A DNA stretch of 24,913 nucleotides from assembly GCA_023227645.1 (NCBI GenBank), contig JALNVJ010000005.1:1-24913 (forward strand). The letters are read 5' to 3'. Both the position numbers and the translations under genes were made by a program. Under the pieces are notes generated by a model. The model was not told the origin of the DNA. It did not search any database and saw nothing but the letters and a program-made list of their open reading frames with translations. The stretch comes from Bacteroidales bacterium. Lineage in GTDB: Bacteria > Bacteroidota > Bacteroidia > Bacteroidales > P3. This document shows, piece by piece, positions 14,902 through 21,978 of the stretch. How positions within the stretch are numbered: the stretch's first letter is position 1; every line of letters starts with the position of its first letter.

Positions 14902-16164
14902 CTAATCTTCTTTGGATGTCAATATCTCAAGAATCAAATCATCAATAGAATCCATACCGTAACGACCTATTTTTCCAATATTTTGTATAGAACGTTCTAA
15001 AGATTTCTCAGATATTCCATCTGTAGGCTCAACTCCGATATTTCTAATTGCAAGGGTTGAACTGTCAAATGCAGAATTCAGTGCCACTGACATCTTAAGG
15101 GAACATGATGGTTTAGCTCCATCACATATCATTCCTGTGGTGGTATTAATCATGTTTTTGATAGCATAAGACACTTGATCAAAGTTCCCTCCTTGCAAGT
15201 AAACCAATCCTGAACTTACTCCAATTGAGGCATTGATTAGTCCGCATAGGGCAGATAATCTTCCTATATATTGCTTTATATATATTGATATTAAGTGTGA
15301 TAACATAAGAGCTCTTATTATTTCATCTTCAGACTTGTTGGTTTCTTTGGCGAATTCATAGATAGGTAAGGTACAAGTTATACCTTGGTTTCCTGAGCCC
15401 GAATTACTATAAACTGCTGTAGTAGCTCCCCCCATTCTTGCATCAGATGCTGCACAAGTCTTGGCTATAACTCTTTTTCTAAGTGAGGTTTCCTCATCGC
15501 TCATCAGTATCTTACCTATTTGCAATCCATAATCACCACTTAATCCTTCTTCTGATGCCTGAGATATAACCTCCACTATTTCAAGAATCCAATTTAACTT
15601 TGATATCTCTGTCTTAGTTGCATAGTCAAATATATCTTTGGAATCAATTAGTATATTATTACTAACACTCTCCTGCTTAACATTCAGAATTGGGGTATCA
15701 AGTATTATATCATCGTTCTTTTGTATGTAAACAAAGTTTTGATGAGTTTGCGCAATTATTACCTTCGACGATTGATTACCTGCAAAAGCAATGCATTCTA
15801 TATATAGTTTATCAACATCTTTTGCATGGTGAATTTCTATTTTGTGGGTATCCATCCAATCCTTAGCAATTGGCAAATATTCTTTTGAGCAACTTAGTAC
15901 CTCAAGACCTTTGGAGGAATCTCCACATACAACTCCCAAACTAATTGCAATAGGTAATCCTATCATACCTGTTCCTGGTATTCCAACTCCCATTGCATTC
16001 TTGATTACATTCTGACTTATAAATAGTTCAATTTTCTCTGGCTGAACTCCTAGCACCTCCTTAGCCTTAGCGACACATAGTGCGACAGCAACTGGCTCTG
16101 TGCATCCTGTTGCAAGAAATATATTATCTCTTAGTAGTTTTTCTATTATGAATTCCTTAGACAT
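14902..16164 (-). CDS. cyuA: L-cysteine desulfidase (UPF0597/CyuA family)
   Basis: 420 aa. Breaks L-cysteine to pyruvate, sulfide and ammonia using an oxygen-sensitive [4Fe-4S] cluster. The N-terminal GCTEP (20-24, Cys21) is the hallmark, and further conserved Cys lie at 264 (GITCTLPI), 307 (LCGLINAS) and 347/354 (ICDGAKPSC), matching the cluster ligands known from the archaeal enzyme. SDARMGGATTAVYSNSGSG is another conserved block. It is the last gene of the leftward surE-lpxB operon, 29 nt after the thioredoxin-like gene. The oxygen-labile cluster fits an anaerobe. Confidence 0.88.
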   Translation of the reverse strand: MSKEFIIEKLLRDNIFLATGCTEPVAVALCVAKAKEVLGVQPEKIELFISQNVIKNAMGVGIPGTGMIGLPIAISLGVVCGDSSKGLEVLSCSKEYLPIAKDWMDTHKIEIHHAKDVDKLYIECIAFAGNQSSKVIIAQTHQNFVYIQKNDDIILDTPILNVKQESVSNNILIDSKDIFDYATKTEISKLNWILEIVEVISQASEEGLSGDYGLQIGKILMSDEETSLRKRVIAKTCAASDARMGGATTAVYSNSGSGNQGITCTLPIYEFAKETNKSEDEIIRALMLSHLISIYIKQYIGRLSALCGLINASIGVSSGLVYLQGGNFDQVSYAIKNMINTTTGMICDGAKPSCSLKMSVALNSAFDSSTLAIRNIGVEPTDGISEKSLERSIQNIGKIGRYGMDSIDDLILEILTSKED

Positions 16165-16193
16165 ATTTAATATTAGTTGGGTTATTTCTTCTT

Positions 16194-16763
16194 TTACTCT
16201 TTTTCAAGTTTTTTCATAAGTTCAGGTTTGATTTTGCTCTCATATACTTTCTTAAAATCTTCAAAAATATATTCTTGCTCATATCTTCCACCTAAGAATA
16301 CTATTATTGGTTCAAAATCACGAGGGGAAAAATAGCTCGGGATAATTGTTGCTATTGACAGGTCTGGATTTAGAACTGAAAATGACGGATATGCCAAGCG
16401 GTTATTTAATAATAGATTTGCTAACTCATGAGCTGAACCCCTTTTTCCAGTTGGATTTAAGTTCTTATAAGTCTTTCCTCCAAAATCAATTGTTTTTTTC
16501 GATTCTGCATCAAACTTTACATTATAGAAATAATGATTCATAATCTTAGCAATTGTAGTATCGGAAAAAGTATCCTTATCCATTCTCTTACACCATCCAC
16601 ACCAGTCGGTATAGCAATCTATAAAAACTCTTTTGGCATTTACATCGTCTTTCTTTATTTCGCTTTCAACTTCGGTTATATCTAACCATTTTATTGTCTT
16701 TTGTGAATAGCCTACACTTACAAATATTGTGAGACATAGTACTAAAAGGCTGATTTTTTTCAT
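16194..16763 (-). CDS. Periplasmic thioredoxin-like protein
   Basis: 189 aa from ATG 16763: signal peptide MKKISLLVLCLTIFVSVGYS then Q, followed by a thioredoxin-type fold with the redox motif WCGWCK (Cys55 and Cys58 in this numbering) in the context FIDCYTDWCGWCKRMDKDTF. The cis-proline loop is probably RLAYPSFSVL. The spacing and the WCGWCK site resemble Bacteroidota exported thioredoxin-family/DUF255-like proteins that reduce or exchange periplasmic disulfides. An in-frame ATG at 16781 would add six residues and overlap the SpoIID-like gene by 11 nt; the shorter start gives a cleaner signal peptide and a 7-nt gap, but either is possible. Partner unknown. Confidence 0.82.
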   Translation of the reverse strand: MKKISLLVLCLTIFVSVGYSQKTIKWLDITEVESEIKKDDVNAKRVFIDCYTDWCGWCKRMDKDTFSDTTIAKIMNHYFYNVKFDAESKKTIDFGGKTYKNLNPTGKRGSAHELANLLLNNRLAYPSFSVLNPDLSIATIIPSYFSPRDFEPIIVFLGGRYEQEYIFEDFKKVYESKIKPELMKKLEKE

Positions 16764-16770
16764 CTCGTCT

Positions 16771-17946
16771 TTAATTTTCATTGATAATTAACTGATTTGT
16801 CTTATTTAATATCTTGTCGATCTCAAGTCGTTTAATCTTTGCACCACTGTAGTAAAATTCAATAACTTGCCAATATTCGTAACCTTGATCGCACATATTT
16901 ATTGCCCCTTCCTGACTCATACCCACTCCGTGACCATATCCTCTGCCATTCAATCTTACTTCACTTCCCCATAATTGGCAGTCAAAGAAAGTAGATCTCA
17001 AAGAAAAATCTTTTCTAATTTGAACCAAAGGAACACCTAGCATCTCTTTTTTTCTACCATTTTTTTGAGAAAAGTTTATTAGCTCATTCTTAATAGAATC
17101 ATCCTTTATATCAAGCCCCTTACTCTTAAAGTAGTTTCTCCAATCCCTAAGTCTTATATATTTTTCCCATTCATATGCCTTCATCCCTACTGAAAATGTA
17201 TCTTTCTTGCTGACTAAATGAGAAAATGGTTTAGACCAAACATCCTCAGAATTGACTGTCTCTCCCCCACTATTTGCATGAAAAAGGGTTTCAATTAAGT
17301 TTCCAGCAGAATCAATAATTACCTCTCCCTTACTATTATAAGCTCCTTGAATTACCTCAACTTGATTTGCTCTTCCCTTATATGCTTGGCAATGTACACC
17401 ATCACACATATGGTAATTATCTTTCTTATGCTTATTCATATTCATAAAAAGATAGTTCCTTACACATATAGCTTGAAGCTTAAAGAAGTCAACATTTTTG
17501 GTAGCACCCCACGTTTCAGCCTGAACAACTCCTGCTATATAGCTTTCAATCTCAATATTATTAATTAATTTAAGATGATTATTCTCAACGCTAACTATTA
17601 AATTGTCGTCATATCTTCGTTCAGGAATGCCATTTTCCTTAGGGCTTATAAGGAAGAAGTTCATAAGACCCTGACTATTAAAACATATATTCTTATAACT
17701 CCCAATAAGAGAATCGTTTATTAATACTTCAACCTTATCGGCCTTATTTCTAAGTTTGACTATATCGGCCTTATGAATACTTATCTCTTTTTCTCCTATC
17801 TTAATTTTATAACGACCAAAGGATGACACAAAGCTTGCTTCCTTTATTTGCTTGTCGCTATAAATCCTTACATTAATTTTTTGTGCATTGGCTGATATGG
17901 ATAGGGTAATAAATATAATAAGTATTATAGTCTTTAATAATTTCAT
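16771..17946 (-). CDS. SpoIID/LytB-domain exported protein
   Basis: 391 aa with a signal peptide (MKLLKTIILIIFITLSISANA). SpoIID-type domains cut peptidoglycan glycan strands as lytic transglycosylases; LytB proteins stimulate amidases. Typical motifs are present: ESYIAGVVQAE (134-144, with the catalytic-type E144), RNYLF (163-167), CDGVHCQAY (181-189, matching the Cys pair of SpoIID), HANSGGET (223-230) and GRGYGHGVGMSQEGA near residue 355. The host makes no spores as far as this window shows, so a cell-wall remodelling role is more likely than a sporulation role. It lies 41 nt after lpxB, in an envelope operon. Confidence 0.87.
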   Translation of the reverse strand: MKLLKTIILIIFITLSISANAQKINVRIYSDKQIKEASFVSSFGRYKIKIGEKEISIHKADIVKLRNKADKVEVLINDSLIGSYKNICFNSQGLMNFFLISPKENGIPERRYDDNLIVSVENNHLKLINNIEIESYIAGVVQAETWGATKNVDFFKLQAICVRNYLFMNMNKHKKDNYHMCDGVHCQAYKGRANQVEVIQGAYNSKGEVIIDSAGNLIETLFHANSGGETVNSEDVWSKPFSHLVSKKDTFSVGMKAYEWEKYIRLRDWRNYFKSKGLDIKDDSIKNELINFSQKNGRKKEMLGVPLVQIRKDFSLRSTFFDCQLWGSEVRLNGRGYGHGVGMSQEGAINMCDQGYEYWQVIEFYYSGAKIKRLEIDKILNKTNQLIINEN

Positions 17947-17987
17947 ATCTCTTTAGTTAATTCCTCAATGTTTATAAGTTATATTTA

Positions 17988-19106
17988 TTAGTTTTGAATA
18001 AGCTTAATAATACTTTTAGCTATTTTATTACTTGCCCCAGCATCTCCCAATAATATCTTAAGGTTTGAATAATTCATCTCAATTTCCGTTCTATATCCTT
18101 CATCGTAAGTAATTCTTCTAAATTCTTTTTCTAAACTTTCCTCATTCCAATCTTTTTGAAGAAGTTCAACAACAGCTGGACGATCGAGAATTAGATTTAC
18201 AAGGGAAATATACTTTAAATTAACAAGCATCTTTCCAATTGCAAAAGATATTGGATTTGCTTTATAACATACAACTTCAGGCACATTGAAAAGAGCTGTT
18301 TCTAAGGTTGCCGTTCCCGAACATACAATTGCACAATAAGATACACTAAGTATGGAATATGTTTGATTATTAATAATCTTCACATCCTTATCATCCATAA
18401 ATTTCCTATAAAAGGATTCCTTATGTGTATCAAGTCCTGCAATAACAAAATCAAAGTCAGGAAACTTATCTACTAATGTCATTTGAATAGAAAGAATTGT
18501 TTTTATCTCCTGAACCCTACTTCCAGGCAAAAGAGCAATAATAGGTTTGTCGCCTAAGTTATTAGCTTTTAGAAACGCCCCTTTATCCTGAGTTTTAGAA
18601 TAATGTTGTATTTCGTCTAAAAGAGGATTGCCATAATATTCAACATCTAAATCATGCTTTTTGAAAAAATCTTGTTCAAAAGGAAAAATAACATAGAGCC
18701 TGGTTAAAACTTTCTTCATGAGTTTAATCCTACCCTTCTTCCAAGCCCAAACCTTAGGTGAGATATAATAGATAGTTTTAAAGCCTTTAAGATGACAAAA
18801 GGTAGCCATTTTTAGATTGAAACCTGGATAATCAACAAATATTACTGCATCAGGTTTATATTTTATTATGTCTTTCTTACAAAATCTCAGGTTAGTAAGA
18901 ATTGTTTTAAGATTTGTAATAACTTCTACAAAACCCATAAAGCTAAGGTCTTTAATATGCTTAACAACAGTAGCTCCTTCATTCAGCATATTGTCGCCTC
19001 CCCAAACTCTAAACTCTGCTTCTTCATCCTTAGCTTTTAATTCCTTCATCAAAAAAGAAGCATGTAAATCTCCCGAAACCTCTCCTGCAATAATATAATA
19101 TTTCAT
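17988..19106 (-). CDS. lpxB: Lipid-A-disaccharide synthase
   Basis: 372 aa GT19 enzyme joining UDP-2,3-diacylglucosamine and lipid X to lipid A disaccharide at the inner membrane. Visible motifs are IAGEVSGDLH (6-15), FVDYPGFN, ISPKVWAWKKGR, LLPGSRVQEI, CSGTATLETA and, near the C-terminus, NLILDRPAVVELLQ. Normal length. It starts 2 nt after the stop of the small membrane protein gene, so the genes are co-transcribed with surE. Its presence shows an outer membrane with lipid A. Confidence 0.96.
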   Translation of the reverse strand: MKYYIIAGEVSGDLHASFLMKELKAKDEEAEFRVWGGDNMLNEGATVVKHIKDLSFMGFVEVITNLKTILTNLRFCKKDIIKYKPDAVIFVDYPGFNLKMATFCHLKGFKTIYYISPKVWAWKKGRIKLMKKVLTRLYVIFPFEQDFFKKHDLDVEYYGNPLLDEIQHYSKTQDKGAFLKANNLGDKPIIALLPGSRVQEIKTILSIQMTLVDKFPDFDFVIAGLDTHKESFYRKFMDDKDVKIINNQTYSILSVSYCAIVCSGTATLETALFNVPEVVCYKANPISFAIGKMLVNLKYISLVNLILDRPAVVELLQKDWNEESLEKEFRRITYDEGYRTEIEMNYSNLKILLGDAGASNKIAKSIIKLIQN

Positions 19107-19108
19107 AT

Positions 19109-19405
19109 CTACTTTGAAATTGTGTTAAAGACCCCTATTGTATATAAGAAAATAAAGTAAGGAATAAATGTAATAATAATAATAATAATAATTGATTTAG
19201 CAGTTTTAATATGTTCAATCTTAAAGTACCACCTCATTAGAAGAAGAGAGGGTATAAAAGAAAACAAAAAAAGCTTAGGGTCATCGCTATAACCTTTAGA
19301 AAAAAGACTCAACCCCAAAAGCAAAACAAGTGCGGTTAAGATTATTGACATAAGCCCAACTATAGCTCCAAAAGCATAATTGTCTTTTCGTAATTTATCT
19401 ATCAT
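19109..19405 (-). CDS. Small three-helix membrane protein, unknown function
   Basis: 98 aa. Hydrophobic helices at about 11-33, 44-58 and 69-92, joined by short charged loops (FSKGYSDDPK, KIEHIKTAK). The third helix contains seven consecutive Ile encoded by a perfect ATT repeat. I do not recognise the family. The ATG overlaps the surE stop by 1 nt (TAATG) and the stop is 2 nt before lpxB, so it is tightly coupled to both. Small membrane proteins between surE and lpxB may serve the envelope, but no function can be assigned. Confidence 0.72.
   Translation of the reverse strand: MIDKLRKDNYAFGAIVGLMSIILTALVLLLGLSLFSKGYSDDPKLFLFSFIPSLLLMRWYFKIEHIKTAKSIIIIIIITFIPYFIFLYTIGVFNTISK
19171..19191. repeat. 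Trinucleotide microsatellite, (TAA)7
   Basis: Seven perfect TAA units on the plus strand, read as seven ATT (Ile) codons in the leftward small membrane protein. Repeat slippage would change the length of a transmembrane helix without breaking the frame. Confidence 0.85.
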
Positions 19406-20163
19406 TATTCAAAACGAGTTTTATATTTATCTAATACTTTATATGAGGTAAAATCAACATGCATAGGAGTTATTGAGGCATAACCTTTAGAAAGCATATT
19501 ATAATCTGCTCCATTATCTTCGTCCATACAATTATATACTCCAGTTAGCCAAAAATAGCTATGACCCATTGGGTCTTTTCTCTCAACAAAATCTTCATTC
19601 CAATATGCCTTAGCTTGATGACATACCTTAATCCCCTTAATCTCTTTTTCTGGGAAATTAATATTTAAACAGACACCTTCGTCTAATCCTCTTTCTAAAA
19701 CATCTTTTGTAATTTTCTCAATTGCAGGAATACAATGATTAAAATCTGCATCGGACTTATGACAATCAAGCGAAAAACCAATACTCGGAATATTAACAGC
19801 ACACCCTTCGAAAACAGCAGCCATAGTTCCTGAATATATAGTATTTATCGAGGCATTTGAGCCATGATTAATACCAGAGACAAGCAAGTCAGGTATCCTA
19901 TCTTTCATAATCATATTAAAGCCAATCTTAACGCAATCAACAGGAGTTCCACTACAAATATATGCTTGATAGCCCTCCTCTTGTGCAATTTTATGGCACC
20001 TTAAAGGTTCATTAACCGTTATAGAGTGGCTCTTCCCACTCTGTTGAGTTGTTGGTGCAACAACGACAACATCTCCAAGCTTTCTCATCATTTCTACAAG
20101 TAACTCAATACCCTTAGAACGGTAGCTGTCGTCGTTAGTAACAAATATCAAAGGTCTTCTCAT
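19405..20163 (-). CDS. surE: 5'/3'-nucleotidase SurE
   Basis: 252 aa from ATG 20163. Removes phosphate from nucleoside monophosphates and short polyphosphates in the cytoplasm. The metal site is visible: VTNDD (8-12, D11 and D12), QQSGKSHS (40-47, S42) and SGINHGSN. Also present are GTPVDCVKIG and YSGTMAAVFEG. An in-frame TTG at 20172 would add MNY ahead of MRRPLIFVTNDD and is not needed. First gene of the leftward operon ending with cyuA. Its promoter overlaps that of the divergent gtrA gene. Confidence 0.95.
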   Translation of the reverse strand: MRRPLIFVTNDDSYRSKGIELLVEMMRKLGDVVVVAPTTQQSGKSHSITVNEPLRCHKIAQEEGYQAYICSGTPVDCVKIGFNMIMKDRIPDLLVSGINHGSNASINTIYSGTMAAVFEGCAVNIPSIGFSLDCHKSDADFNHCIPAIEKITKDVLERGLDEGVCLNINFPEKEIKGIKVCHQAKAYWNEDFVERKDPMGHSYFWLTGVYNCMDEDNGADYNMLSKGYASITPMHVDFTSYKVLDKYKTRFE

Positions 20164-20181
20164 ATAATTCAAAATAAGTTA

Positions 20182-20189
20182 CAAAGATA
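20182..20189 (-). promoter_or_regulatory. -7 box of the surE-lpxB-cyuA operon
   Basis: Minus strand TATCTTTG is an exact TAnnTTTG match, 18 nt before the surE ATG. Its -33 region falls on the opposing gtrA -7 box. Confidence 0.55.
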
Positions 20190-20202
20190 AGTATAAAAAT
20201 AT

Positions 20203-20210
20203 TACTTTTG
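20203..20210 (+). promoter_or_regulatory. -7 box of the GtrA-family gene
   Basis: TACTTTTG is an exact TAnnTTTG match, 18 nt before ATG 20229. Only 13 bp separate it from the surE box on the other strand. An in-frame TTG at 20208 lies inside the box and is rejected as a start. Confidence 0.55.
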
Positions 20211-20228
20211 CATATTAAATTTTTTTTT

Positions 20229-20762
20229 ATGATAAAACGATTAATTCTTTTCCCCATTCATCTTTTGTGGAAGATTAAAAATAAATTTCTTAGGTTTCTT
20301 TTTGTTGGAGGAATAAATACTGTATTTGGATACCTATTATTCTTATTTCTAATTTGGCTAGGACTTCACTACACGCTTGCGCTATTGCTTTCTCAAATAA
20401 TTGGAGTTTTATTTAACTACAAAACAACTGGCTACCTAGTTTTCCAAAACAAGTCAAACAATCTTCTAATTAAGTTCTTTTTGGTTTATGCATTTGTTTA
20501 TCTAGTTAATGTTGTTGAGTTATATTTTCTTAAGCAATCCTCATTCTATGAACTTATCCTTTCTAAAGACTATCTTCGTTTCATTCATAATCTACCAATA
20601 GATACAACTAAATTAGGTGACGCAATTGGTCAAGCAATAGTTATTTTGCCAAATGCAATACTAACATTCTTCTTAAATAAAATTTTTGTGTTTAAAGAAA
20701 ATAAAATGCAAGAAGAGGTTCTGGATGCAATCGATATATTAATTGAAGAAAACGAAGAATAA
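20229..20762 (+). CDS. GtrA-family membrane protein
   Basis: 177 aa from ATG 20229. The GtrA family (PF04138) has four transmembrane helices; characterised members help move lipid-linked sugars across the inner membrane for glycan modification. Helices are visible at about 21-44, 48-66, 82-100 and 140-156. The family pattern FLFVGGINTVFGYLLF (23-38), FNYKTTGYLVF (62-72) and NAILTFFLNKIFVF (144-157) is clear. The C-terminus is acidic (EEVLDAIDILIEENEE). No glycosyltransferase lies next to it, so the lipid substrate is unknown. Divergent from surE; the stop lies in an inverted repeat. Confidence 0.88.
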   Translation: MIKRLILFPIHLLWKIKNKFLRFLFVGGINTVFGYLLFLFLIWLGLHYTLALLLSQIIGVLFNYKTTGYLVFQNKSNNLLIKFFLVYAFVYLVNVVELYFLKQSSFYELILSKDYLRFIHNLPIDTTKLGDAIGQAIVILPNAILTFFLNKIFVFKENKMQEEVLDAIDILIEENEE

Positions 20763-20802
20763 AATTATCAAGTCTTGATATAAAATTATTGAATCTTCGT
20801 TT
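20750..20802. repeat. Inverted repeat across the gtrA stop
   Basis: Outer arms AAACGAAGA (20750-20758) and TCTTCGTTT (20794-20802) are exact complements. An inner hairpin TATCAAGTCTTGATA (20766-20780) sits between, with AT-rich flanks that also partly pair. It could act as a 3'-end structure for gtrA. No clean T-run follows. Confidence 0.45.
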
Positions 20803-20807
20803 CAAAG

Positions 20808-20917
20808 TGCAAATGATGCACATCTTTCATGGTAAAAGATGTGCATCATTTTGTTAAAGGAAATTCAAAGTGAAACTTCTGAAGAAAATAACGAAGAAAC
20901 TAATCCTATCAATTTTA
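20808..20917 (-). ncRNA. Candidate small RNA, about 110 nt
   Basis: A leftward promoter with consensus TTTTG, 19-nt spacer and TATATTTG predicts a start near 20917. The only strong 3' end downstream is the 17-bp hairpin, giving an RNA of about 110 nt. No convincing protein frame lies in it (a 15-codon frame sits wholly inside the hairpin). The RNA contains TTTCTTCGTT and CACTTTG, single-stranded in a simple fold and possible pairing seeds. This is an inference from promoter and hairpin only. Confidence 0.35.
20811..20851. terminator. Strong 17-bp hairpin, probable bidirectional terminator
   Basis: AAATGATGCACATCTTT (20811-20827) pairs perfectly with AAAGATGTGCATCATTT (20835-20851) around the 7-nt loop CATGGTA. 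Rightward it is followed by TGTTAAAGG, a short T-run at the stem base (TTTT); leftward it ends in TTTGCAC. The T-runs are short, so it may be an RNA 3'-end stabiliser rather than a classical terminator. Confidence 0.65.
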
Positions 20918-20922
20918 TTATG

Positions 20923-20954
20923 CAAATATACGATTTCTTGTTGTAAAAACAAAA
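20923..20954 (-). promoter_or_regulatory. Orphan leftward promoter with consensus spacing
   Basis: On the minus strand TTTTG (20954-20950), exactly 19 nt, and TATATTTG (20930-20923). This is among the best consensus matches in the window, yet no leftward gene follows before the hairpin at 20811-20851. Confidence 0.6.
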
Positions 20955-21044
20955 TTAATACATAAAGAAATTATAGTTTTCCTTGTGAAATAAATCATTA
21001 TTTTTCATAGAAATACATATTAAAATCAATTAAGAGGAAACAAA

Positions 21045-21074
21045 ATGAGTAGTAGTAGTGTTTCTGTATTGTAA
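21045..21074 (+). CDS. Possible nine-codon upstream reading frame
   Basis: ATG AGT AGT AGT AGT GTT TCT GTA TTG TAA would encode MSSSSVSVL. It is preceded by AAGAGGAA with a good distance to the ATG; such a Shine-Dalgarno-like sequence is unusual in this window. It ends 27 nt before the T9SS cargo ATG. It may be a leader peptide or pure chance. Confidence 0.2.
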   Translation: MSSSSVSVL

Positions 21075-21101
21075 ATTAACAAATAAATCAAAAAAAAACA
21101 C

Positions 21102-21893
21102 ATGAAAAAATTAATTACACTTTGTACTTCTCTACTATTAAGTACATCAATATTTGCGACAATCGTTGTTGGAACAGTTGGCAATGGAACCTTCGTTAAT
21201 TGGGAAAATGTATCAAGCCCAGAATTTGGATTAGATTTCAATAATGATGGAATCTTAGAGTTTAAACTTAGTAATAGTGGGTTTGATATCGAAAACACAA
21301 ACTGTTACATAGAATACAATGCAACAAATAACATTTGGGCAAATGGAACAGGAGATGAAAATTGGGATATTCCAAAAAACTTAGCTCTTAATACTCAAGT
21401 AGGAATTTCTGGAAACTGGATAGGAATGGGAGATTGTTCTCTAACAAGTTGGGCAGACGAAAGTCCTGTTTTTGCAGTAGGAACAGTATCATATATGGGA
21501 TTTAGGTTCAAATTAGGTTCAAATACACATTATGGTTGGGCAAAGGTTCTAATTACAGGAAATGCAACAATAGGCTATACTGCTTCTTTCCAAAAAATAG
21601 CTTATGAATCCACTCCTAATGCACCAATTGGAGCAGGACAAGAAACATTGGGATTAAACTCAATAAACTCAACAAACCTATCAATATATCCAAACCCTGC
21701 AACAAATATGATAAATATTATTGGATCAGAAAACTCAACAAAAGTAGTTATTTCAAATATTTTAGGTGAAAAAACATTAGAGATAAGCTCACCTGTAAAC
21801 TCAATAAATATTGAATCATTAAAGCCAGGTGTTTACTTTCTAACATTATTTAATGGAGATAAAACAACGACTAAGAAACTAATAAAGAAATAA
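21102..21893 (+). CDS. Secreted protein with type IX secretion C-terminal sorting domain
   Basis: 263 aa. Signal peptide MKKLITLCTSLLLSTSIFA, then a roughly 160-residue domain of beta strands containing the Ca-binding-like loop DFNNDGILEF (45-54) and HYGWAKVLIT (143-152), ending in APIGAGQE. The C-terminal T9SS domain (about 192-263) is typical: LSIYPNPATNMINI (193-206), VVISNILGEK (215-224), INIESLKPGVYFLTL (235-249) and a final basic TTTKKLIKK. In T9SS cargo this domain is removed at the surface and the protein is attached to lipopolysaccharide or released. The function of the mature domain is unknown. The A-rich sequence just before the ATG is the usual Bacteroidota translation signal. A strong terminator follows. 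Confidence 0.88.
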   Translation: MKKLITLCTSLLLSTSIFATIVVGTVGNGTFVNWENVSSPEFGLDFNNDGILEFKLSNSGFDIENTNCYIEYNATNNIWANGTGDENWDIPKNLALNTQVGISGNWIGMGDCSLTSWADESPVFAVGTVSYMGFRFKLGSNTHYGWAKVLITGNATIGYTASFQKIAYESTPNAPIGAGQETLGLNSINSTNLSIYPNPATNMINIIGSENSTKVVISNILGEKTLEISSPVNSINIESLKPGVYFLTLFNGDKTTTKKLIKK

Positions 21894-21918
21894 TATTAGT
21901 TTACTAGTTATAAAACTA

Positions 21919-21957
21919 AAAAAACGACTCGTTAAAATATTTAGCGAGTCGTTTTTT
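21919..21957. terminator. Bidirectional intrinsic terminator
   Basis: AAAAAACGACTCG (21919-21931) pairs with CGAGTCGTTTTTT (21945-21957) around a 13-nt loop. The A-run and T-run at the base serve both the T9SS gene and the convergent fba gene. Confidence 0.85.
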
Positions 21958-21978
21958 ACATATAGTTATTTTAAATAA

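Larger units (their letters stand above)
20763..21101. other. Structured intergenic gap, 339 bp
   Basis: Between gtrA and the T9SS cargo gene. It holds an imperfect inverted repeat (20750-20802), a 17-bp perfect hairpin (20811-20851) flanked by direct repeats TTCAAAGTG (20801-20809 and 20864-20872), a strong leftward promoter (20923-20954), about 90 bp of AT-rich DNA with no clear feature, and a nine-codon open frame (21045-21074). No exact TAnnTTTG box was found for the cargo gene on the plus strand. Confidence 0.6.

Noticed and set aside
20802..20849. 15-codon leftward frame (MMHIFYHERCASFAL)
   Set aside because: It lies wholly inside the perfect 17-bp hairpin, so its sequence is forced by the palindrome; no separate sign of coding.
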